From a virus: DNA of 20,112 nt. Positions 15,753-20,112 of this stretch are shown here, in pieces; position 1 is the stretch's first letter, and each line of letters begins with the position of its first letter. Below the pieces are notes generated by a model. That model was not told the DNA's origin and made no database searches. It saw only the letters and a program-made list of their open reading frames with translations. The position numbers were made by a program, and so were the translations under genes. The DNA is taken from the IMG/VR virus record IMGVR_UViG_3300042321_001367, positions 1 through 20,112 of that record, one strand, 5' to 3'.

Positions 15753-16510
15753 AACGCTTAAATGCACAAGAATTAAAGTCATTGAACGAGTGTGTATATC
15801 ATACTCTAAATCAAGATCAATTAGATGAAAATCTTCTGAGGGCACTTGCTAGCGGTATTGCAAGAAGTGGAAGAGTAGCTCTAAGAACTACAACTGCTGC
15901 TGGGCGACAGATAAATAAACAATCATTAGGACGAGCAATTAGCAGGCCTGGTATAGCAGTTCGAAGAGGATTTCGTGATTTAAAAGATAAAATTGTAGAT
16001 GTTGCTACTGGTGGTACACAGGGGCGTTTAGCTACTAGAAGACAGAATATTTCTGTTGCTGCTCAAAGAAGGGAAGCGGCTAGATTAGGACAAGTAAGTA
16101 CAGATGTAGGAGATGCATTAGCTGCTGGTAGTAGAGGACCAATGACTACCGCTGATGCTTTAAGAAACGCAGAAGCACAACGGTTATTGAACGCAGGAGA
16201 TCCAGATGCTGCTCGTAGAGTTATTTTAGGTGGAGGTGCTGGCGGTGCTGGCGGTGCTGGCGGTGCTGCTGGTACTGCGGCCACTAGTGGGCCTGGAGTA
16301 TTAACTACAGCTGCTGCTGCGGCGGCAGGAACACAGCTACCAAGTATTTTTGGTGGCAAAGGGGTTATTGCTGGTGGATTAGAAGATGTTCGGAACTCTG
16401 CAACACAAGGAATGCAAGATGTTTTATTTAGAACAGCTGCACGAAATCTTCGCGGTAGACCTGCTAGCGTACAACGATCATTAGGAATAGATAGATTAAT
16501 CGGACAATAA
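15749..16510 (+). CDS. Basic Ala/Gly/Arg-rich protein of unknown function between protease and scaffold
   Basis: I do not recognise this 253-residue protein. T4 has no gene between 21 and 22. The N-terminus 'MKRLNAQELKSLNE' has L-x-E triplets at residues 12-14 and 25-27 (LNE, LDE), the pattern cut by the neighbouring protease. After that the chain is strongly basic and Ala/Arg-rich (about residues 28-120, such as 'GIARSGRVALRTTTAAGRQ' and 'RRQNISVAAQRREAARLG'). A Gly/Ala run follows at about 160-195, then a low-complexity Ala run and a short basic tail. There is no clear signal peptide. Its location between core genes, ATGA coupling to gp21, basic composition and N-terminal sites together suggest an internal or core protein that is packaged or processed. 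That is inference. A plain scaffold accessory is the alternative. Confidence 0.8.
   Translation: MKRLNAQELKSLNECVYHTLNQDQLDENLLRALASGIARSGRVALRTTTAAGRQINKQSLGRAISRPGIAVRRGFRDLKDKIVDVATGGTQGRLATRRQNISVAAQRREAARLGQVSTDVGDALAAGSRGPMTTADALRNAEAQRLLNAGDPDAARRVILGGGAGGAGGAGGAAGTAATSGPGVLTTAAAAAAGTQLPSIFGGKGVIAGGLEDVRNSATQGMQDVLFRTAARNLRGRPASVQRSLGIDRLIGQ
16235..16270 (+). repeat. 9-bp tandem repeat (GGTGCTGGC)n in the basic protein gene
   Basis: Three perfect copies of GGTGCTGGC are followed by a GGTGCTGCT unit. They encode a Gly-Ala-Gly run and keep the frame. This is a natural place for length variation between relatives. Confidence 0.9.
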
Positions 16511-16513
16511 ATA
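16506..16513 (+). promoter_or_regulatory. Late promoter box AATAAATA before gp22
   Basis: The box overlaps the stop of the basic protein gene and ends 26 bases before the gp22 ATG. An ACGGAGA ribosome site follows at 16528-16534, so a short leader with a normal Shine-Dalgarno sequence would be made. Seven of eight bases match the T4 late consensus. Confidence 0.45.
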
Positions 16514-16539
16514 AAATAATATATAAAACGGAGAATATA

Positions 16540-17535
16540 ATGTTACCACAAAATACACAATCAGATGAACAGGATATCCTTGGAGGTGGAGCTTTTGATA
16601 CCACAGGTCGAGGATTTGTTTTAAATAAGCCAGTAGGCGAATATTACGCACAAAATGCAGCTTCAATTCAGACCCCAAAAATGGGAGGACCAATGCAGAT
16701 GCCAGGTTCTCCTATGGGAACTGAAGATGAAATGGACGAAGAACCAATGGATTATGATCAAATGGAAGCAGAATCGGAAGAGGCTCTAAAAGAGCATCTT
16801 GCTGCTTTATTTGCCAATTCAAATCTCTCAGAAGACTTTGTTGAAAGAGCAAAGACAATTTTTGTCGCTGCCGTAAATCAAAAGTTAAATGAAAGATCAT
16901 ATAAACTTCAGGAAGCATATCAAAGAAGATATTCAGAAGCACTAGCTTCAACTGTATCTGAATTGTCTGAAAAGCTAGATGATTACTTAACTTATGTCGT
17001 TGAAGAATGGGTTACTGAAAATCGTCTACAAGTCGAAAGAGGAGTTAAAGTTGAATTGGCAGAGAATTTTATCTTTGGTTTAAAGAAACTCTTTGAAACT
17101 AATTTCATTGATGTTCCTGATGAAAAATATGATGTTCTTGATGAACTTTATACCGAAATCGACAATAAGAATGAAGAACTAAACAAGAGCATAAATGAAA
17201 ATGTTTCTCTTCGCAAGAAGCTTTTAGATACTGCTGCCATAGCAGTCTTTGCCGAAGAAACTGCTGGTTTAGCTGCAACTCAAGTAGATAAATTAGCTAA
17301 TCTAGCCGAAGGAGTTGAATTTGATAACGCAGACGAATTCCGCAGAAAACTAAGAGTCATCAAGGAAAGCTTCTTTGCTCGTCCAGTTCAAGTTCAACCA
17401 CAAGCACTACCAAGAATACAATCAGTAAATCGCGCTATTGACATTCTTGAAACATCAACAGTACCCGAAACACTAACTGAAAGTACTGTTAATGTATACG
17501 CAAATGCGATCAGTAGACACCTTAAGCACAGATAA
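16540..17535 (+). CDS. gp22: Prohead core scaffold protein gp22
   Basis: gp22 is the main scaffold around which gp23 assembles and is later destroyed by gp21. The 331 residues (T4: 269) begin with about 65 Gly/Met/Pro-rich residues and an acidic stretch near 60-80. From about residue 80 the protein is helical and charged. 'LFANSNLSEDFVERAKTIF' and 'YLTYVVEEWVTENRLQVERG' are the family's signature blocks; T4-like scaffolds have 'NLSEEF...A..IFE' and 'YL.YV..EW..EN.LAV..GIK'. 'IFGLKKLFETNFIDVP' follows, matching the 'G.K.LF.EH...VP' block. Coiled-coil segments lie at about 205-230 (K/E/L-rich). The C-terminus 'VYANAISRHLKH' is the typical helical end thought to contact gp23. Many L-x-E sites are present, as expected of a gp21 substrate. 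Confidence 0.9.
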   Translation: MLPQNTQSDEQDILGGGAFDTTGRGFVLNKPVGEYYAQNAASIQTPKMGGPMQMPGSPMGTEDEMDEEPMDYDQMEAESEEALKEHLAALFANSNLSEDFVERAKTIFVAAVNQKLNERSYKLQEAYQRRYSEALASTVSELSEKLDDYLTYVVEEWVTENRLQVERGVKVELAENFIFGLKKLFETNFIDVPDEKYDVLDELYTEIDNKNEELNKSINENVSLRKKLLDTAAIAVFAEETAGLAATQVDKLANLAEGVEFDNADEFRRKLRVIKESFFARPVQVQPQALPRIQSVNRAIDILETSTVPETLTESTVNVYANAISRHLKHR

Positions 17536-17537
17536 AT

Positions 17538-17545
17538 TATAAATA
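17538..17545 (+). promoter_or_regulatory. T4-type late promoter box TATAAATA before gp23
   Basis: This exact TATAAATA box lies after the gp22 stop and ends 19 bases before the gp23 ATG. An AGGAGA ribosome site at 17555-17560, four bases before the ATG, follows it. Box, spacing and strong ribosome site make this the most convincing late promoter in the window, as expected for the most abundant virion protein. Confidence 0.75.
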
Positions 17546-17564
17546 AAAATACACAGGAGATACA

Positions 17565-18989
17565 ATGTTAGAAGACACAACACCATACGATATTTTAACT
17601 GAGAAGTGGGAGCCAGTTTTAAGCCACAGCGCACTCCCTGCAATTGAAGATAGCTACAAAGCTAAAGTCACCGCAGTTCTTCTTGAGAACCAAGAATCTG
17701 CAATGCGTCAGCAAAGACTTGTTGAAGACAACACCCTAGGTGGACCAATCAGCAATGTTTTTGGTAATGCTTCATCAACCAACATCGCTGGTTACGACCC
17801 AATCCTAATCAGCCTTGTTCGTCGTGCAATGCCAAACCTCATTGCTTATGACATCTGCGGCGTTCAGCCCATGACCGCTCCAACCGGACTCATTTTCGCA
17901 ATGCGTCCCAAGTACGATCCAACTGGTGGTCCTCGTAAGGATGCCATGTACCAGGAACCATTCGTACCATTCGGCGGTTCAGGTGGTACTAACGGTAGCG
18001 GTAATGCGTATACTGATTACTTCGGTGGTTCTGCCGATTATGGTCTAACCCTATTCGGTGGTGGCGTATCTGGTGCAACAAGAACATCAGCTCTATTTTC
18101 AGACAACTTAAAGGGTCTACTAGTTGGTGATGCCGAAAACCTCGGTGGATCTGGTGGTAAGCCTTTCCAGGAAATGGCATTCACCATTGACAAGGTTGCT
18201 GTTCAGGCTAAGACTCGCGCTCTAAAGGCCGACTACACCACTGAACTCGCTCAGGACCTCAAGGCTGTTCACGGACTTGATGCTGAAACCGAACTCGCCA
18301 ACATTCTCAGTACTGAAATTCTTGCTGAAATCAACCGCGAAGTCGTTCGTGGCATCTACCATGTTTCAAAGATTGGCGCACAGCAAAGCGACCTATTAGG
18401 TAAATCTGGTACTGGTGCTGCTGGTTTCGGTGGCATATATGACCTACTTGTTGACTCAGATGGTCGTTGGTCAGCTGAACGCTTCCGTGGCCTCATGTTC
18501 CAGATCGAACGCGAAGCTAACCAGATTGCCAAGGAAACTCGTCGTGGTAAGGGTAACTTCATCATCTGCTCGTCAGATGTTGCTTCAGCCCTCGCAATGG
18601 GTGGATTCCTCAACATCAGCCCTGCTCTAAATCAGCAGCTTGAAGTTGATGACACTGGTAACACCTTCGCTGGTGTACTAAACGGCAAGATGCGCGTTTA
18701 TATCGATCCCTATGTTCAGTCTGGCGTAGACTTCGTTTGCGTAGGATACCGTGGCTCAAGCCCATACGATGCTGGCTTGTTCTACTGCCCCTATGTCCCA
18801 CTCCAGATGGTTCGTGCAGTCGATCCCGACACCTTCCAGCCCAAGATTGGATTCAAGACCCGCTACGGCATGGTTGCTAATCCATTCGTTCTCAAGGATG
18901 GTGTTCCAGACGGCGAAACACTAACCGCCAATCTAAATCAGTACTACAGAATTTTCCGTGTACTAAACCTTCACGGTAACTCAGCCTGA
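17565..18989 (+). CDS. gp23: Major capsid protein gp23
   Basis: gp23 is the HK97-fold major head protein. The 474 residues compare with 521 in T4. Conserved blocks are 'LVRRAMPNLIAYDICGVQP' (84-102), 'FAMRPKY' (111-117), 'KVAVQAKTRALKADYTTELA' followed by 'QDLKAVHGLDAETEL', 'EINREVVRG', 'RRGKGNFIICSSDVASAL', 'FAGVLNGKMRVYIDPY', 'DAGLFYCPYVPL' and 'FQPKIGFKTRYGMVANPF'. The N-terminal arm 'EKWEPVLSHSALPAIED' and 'LLENQESA' match T4's 'NKWKPLLEGEGLPEI' and 'IFENQEKD'. A gp21 cleavage site is likely after Glu54 in 'QRLVEDNTL', by analogy to T4 cleavage at Glu65. Codon use is clearly richer in C-ending codons than in neighbours, which fits selection for high expression. No introns or breaks are seen. 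Confidence 0.98.
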   Translation: MLEDTTPYDILTEKWEPVLSHSALPAIEDSYKAKVTAVLLENQESAMRQQRLVEDNTLGGPISNVFGNASSTNIAGYDPILISLVRRAMPNLIAYDICGVQPMTAPTGLIFAMRPKYDPTGGPRKDAMYQEPFVPFGGSGGTNGSGNAYTDYFGGSADYGLTLFGGGVSGATRTSALFSDNLKGLLVGDAENLGGSGGKPFQEMAFTIDKVAVQAKTRALKADYTTELAQDLKAVHGLDAETELANILSTEILAEINREVVRGIYHVSKIGAQQSDLLGKSGTGAAGFGGIYDLLVDSDGRWSAERFRGLMFQIEREANQIAKETRRGKGNFIICSSDVASALAMGGFLNISPALNQQLEVDDTGNTFAGVLNGKMRVYIDPYVQSGVDFVCVGYRGSSPYDAGLFYCPYVPLQMVRAVDPDTFQPKIGFKTRYGMVANPFVLKDGVPDGETLTANLNQYYRIFRVLNLHGNSA

Positions 18990-18997
18990 TACTGAGT
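18979..18997 (+). other. Small hairpin across the gp23 stop codon
   Basis: ACTCAG and CTGAGT can pair with a seven-base loop that contains the TGA stop. No U-run follows, so it is not a terminator by itself. It could protect the 3' end of the capsid message, but that is inference. Confidence 0.35.
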
Positions 18998-19017
18998 AAA
19001 ACCTGACACTTCGGAGA

Positions 19018-19049
19018 CAGGAGCCAGAAATGGCTCCTGTTTTCTTTTC
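19018..19049 (+). terminator. Rho-independent terminator after gp23
   Basis: A perfect nine-base-pair stem, CAGGAGCCA with TGGCTCCTG, closes a GAAA tetraloop. It is followed by TTTTCTTTTCT. This is a textbook intrinsic terminator with a stable GNRA loop. It sits 28 bases after the gp23 stop and separates the late head operon from the tube-like gene and the uvsY/uvsW genes. Confidence 0.92.
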
Positions 19050-19059
19050 TACATACTTT

Positions 19060-19566
19060 ATGGCAAATACACAAATTAATACTCTTGGAATTAATTACTT
19101 TCATTTTGAAATGGAAAGAATTCCAACTGTTATTTACAATTGTACAGATGTAAATTTACCTAACTTAAGTATGGCTGCTGTTGATCAGCCAACAACATTA
19201 GGAATTCCTGTAAAAAGACCGATAGGAAAATATAATTTTGAAGATTTAACACTAACTTTTATGGTAGATGAAAACTTAAATAATTGGCTTGAAATTTATA
19301 GATGGATGAGAGCACTAGGAAATATAGATGATGATTGTACAAATAATTCATTAAATTTTAGAGATTGGATGACAACCGCTACTCTTTATTTGACAAAAGG
19401 AACATATAAAGATAATAAAAAGGTTATATTTCATGAAATATTTCCAATCGGATTATCTGGATTAAAATTTAGCAGCAGTGCAAGTGCGGCCACTCCTCAA
19501 TATGCATCTGCTAGATTTTCATACACTTATTATCGATTTGATCCAGATCCTGGCAATCCAAGTTGA
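19060..19566 (+). CDS. Tail-tube-fold-like virion protein (putative)
   Basis: I place the start at the ATG at 19060 (168 residues). An in-frame ATG at 19030 lies inside the terminator stem and is unlikely. Pattern: 'HFEMERIPTVIYNCTDVNLP' at the front, 'VKRPIGKYNFEDLTLTFMVD' in the middle and 'LEIYRWMRALG' after it. This is the arrangement of gp19-type tube domains (a 'C....LP' strand, a 'D.W.VT...D' strand, then a 'W' helix). Similar proteins sit after gp23 in cyanophage-type genomes and are usually called virion structural protein. It could be a tube-cap or tube-initiator component (gp48/gp54-like role) or another tube-fold protein. Two Cys are visible, in 'YNCTD' and 'DDDCTN'. There is no clear ribosome site. 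Confidence is good that it is a gene, moderate for the fold. Confidence 0.62.
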   Translation: MANTQINTLGINYFHFEMERIPTVIYNCTDVNLPNLSMAAVDQPTTLGIPVKRPIGKYNFEDLTLTFMVDENLNNWLEIYRWMRALGNIDDDCTNNSLNFRDWMTTATLYLTKGTYKDNKKVIFHEIFPIGLSGLKFSSSASAATPQYASARFSYTYYRFDPDPGNPS

Positions 19567-19589
19567 CTTTATTTACTATTGTGTATACT
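19563..19589 (+). promoter_or_regulatory. Candidate sigma70-like promoter before uvsY
   Basis: TTGACT (19563-19568) and TATACT (19584-19589) are separated by 15 bases, shorter than the ideal 17. There is no late box here. Early or middle transcription of recombination genes fits T4-like biology. The -10 lies six bases before the uvsY ATG, so the transcript would have almost no leader. Motifs are seen; activity is inferred. Confidence 0.4.
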
Positions 19590-19595
19590 TAAATT

Positions 19596-20030
19596 ATGAA
19601 TTTTGATGAATTAAAACAACAAGTACAAGAAGATCTCAAGATAGATTCCACGGAACTTGCCATTGAATCTGTAAATACTCCACAGATTCATAACAAGTAT
19701 CTACTGTTCCTTAAGAAGCACAAGGAAGCCCTTGCAGAGGACGAGAGAACCCTCCGTGTCATGAAGAAGTACAAGTGGCTCTACTACACAGGAAAGCTGT
19801 CTAAAGAGGAATTAGATCAGTTTAAATGGGAGCCATTTGACCTAAATATACTGAAGACTGATGTTGATAAGTTCATTGACGCAGATGATGATGTTATCAA
19901 ACTGGAGCGTCAAATCACGGAAAAGAAAGAACTAGTCAGCTACTTGGATGGCGTAGTAAAGATAGTCGCAAATAGACAATGGAATATTCGTTCAGCGATT
20001 GAGTGGATCAAGTTTAGTCATGGCCAATGA
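19596..20030 (+). CDS. uvsY: UvsY recombination mediator
   Basis: UvsY helps UvsX recombinase replace the single-strand binding protein gp32 on ssDNA during recombination-dependent replication and repair. The 144 residues compare with 137 in T4. 'LKIDSTELAIESVNTPQIHN' (residues 14-33) matches T4's 'VFIDSTKLQYEAANNVMLYS'. 'KYLLFL', 'YKWLYYTGK' (T4: 'ARLDYYSGR'), 'PFDLNILKTDVDKFIDADDD' and the C-terminal 'DGVVKIVANRQWNIRSAIEW' follow the cyanophage UvsY pattern closely. A sigma70-like candidate promoter stands immediately before it. Its end overlaps the next start by 11 bases, which fits coupling to uvsW. GC content is higher than in the preceding gene. Confidence 0.92.
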   Translation: MNFDELKQQVQEDLKIDSTELAIESVNTPQIHNKYLLFLKKHKEALAEDERTLRVMKKYKWLYYTGKLSKEELDQFKWEPFDLNILKTDVDKFIDADDDVIKLERQITEKKELVSYLDGVVKIVANRQWNIRSAIEWIKFSHGQ

Positions 20031-20112
20031 AGAAGTAAAAATAGAAAAAATAGATGGTACATTCATCAAAGTTCATTGCGAAAATTCAGTAGCAAAAGAG
20101 ATATCCGATTAC
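20020..20112 (+). CDS. uvsW: UvsW-type helicase, N-terminal fragment (3' cut by window edge)
   Basis: A frame opens with ATG inside the uvsY stop region and stays open for 31 codons to the window end. The start 'MANEEVKIEKIDGTFIKVHC' followed by 'ENSVAKEISDY' resembles the N-terminal domain of T4 UvsW ('HVRIDCEESTFHELRDFF'). UvsW is the RecG-like helicase that removes R-loops and branched DNA and shuts off origin replication late in infection. uvsW adjacent to uvsY is normal in T4-like phages. No helicase motif can be seen in such a short piece, so the call depends on position and this short match. Confidence 0.65.
   Translation, partial: MANEEVKIEKIDGTFIKVHCENSVAKEISDY

Noticed and set aside
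16063-16359. Minus-strand frame rich in Ala and Pro
   Set aside because: It is the reverse complement of the Gly/Ala repeat region and so low-complexity by construction.
17989-18801. Open frames on both strands inside gp23
   Set aside because: They are shadows of the strongly biased gp23 codon use and have no ribosome sites or family features.
19030-19059. Ten-residue N-terminal extension of the tube-like protein from the ATG at 19030
   Set aside because: That ATG lies in the loop and stem of the terminator, so a transcript able to use it would have to read through. The ATG at 19060 gives a tube-like start.
18989-19059. A gp24 vertex protein gene after gp23
   Set aside because: Only the hairpins and terminator lie there, and no capsid-like second gene follows. 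Absence of gp24 directly after gp23 is common outside the T4 coliphage group.
1-20112. tRNA genes, CRISPR arrays, insertion sequences, homing endonucleases or introns
   Set aside because: No cloverleaf-like arms, spaced repeats, transposase motifs or interruptions in gp17, gp20 or gp23 were seen.

Overview
This window is a piece of a T4-like myovirus (contractile-tailed dsDNA phage) or a contig from one. It is AT-rich, and every gene I can support lies on the + strand. The genes are packed with 1-17 nt overlaps or gaps of a few tens of bases, and no gene-free stretch exceeds 300 bases. The order baseplate - 13 - 14 - 15 - 16 - 17 - 18 - 19 - 20 - 67/68 - 21 - 22 - 23 - uvsY - uvsW is the T4 morphogenesis order. 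The sequence details (neck proteins, gp15, UvsY, and no gp24 directly after gp23) look more like the marine/cyanophage-type T4-like phages than coliphage T4. The host cannot be read from the sequence.

Layout. Positions 1-4130 hold baseplate genes: the 3' end of a gp6-like wedge protein, a compact protein in the gp7/P2-I position, an enlarged gp8-like wedge protein and a small fibre/baseplate-like protein. Positions 4145-4768 hold an unrecognised cysteine-rich protein. Positions 4778-7612 hold the neck and tail-terminator genes gp13, gp14 and gp15. Positions 7615-9658 hold the terminase subunits gp16 and gp17. Positions 9662-13175 hold tail polymer genes, and each is doubled: two sheath paralogs, then two tube paralogs. 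Positions 13189-18989 hold the head module: portal, acidic core protein, prohead protease, an unrecognised basic Ala/Gly/Arg-rich protein, scaffold and major capsid protein. A strong terminator follows gp23. After it come a tube-fold-like virion protein, UvsY and the start of UvsW, which begins a recombination module.

How the genes work together. gp20, the core proteins (gp67/68-like, gp22), the protease gp21 and gp23 build and mature the prohead. gp16/gp17 package DNA through gp20. gp13/gp14 close the head. The gp18/gp19 families polymerise on the baseplate (gp6/7/8), and gp15 caps the tail. T4-type late promoter boxes (NATAAATA) sit before gp8, gp13, gp22 and gp23, and a sigma70-like candidate sits before uvsY.

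The least ordinary features are the doubled sheath and doubled tube genes, the basic protein between gp21 and gp22 with candidate prohead-protease sites near its N-terminus, the Cys-rich protein between baseplate and neck genes, and late-promoter boxes only 5-6 nt from the start codons of gp8 and gp13.
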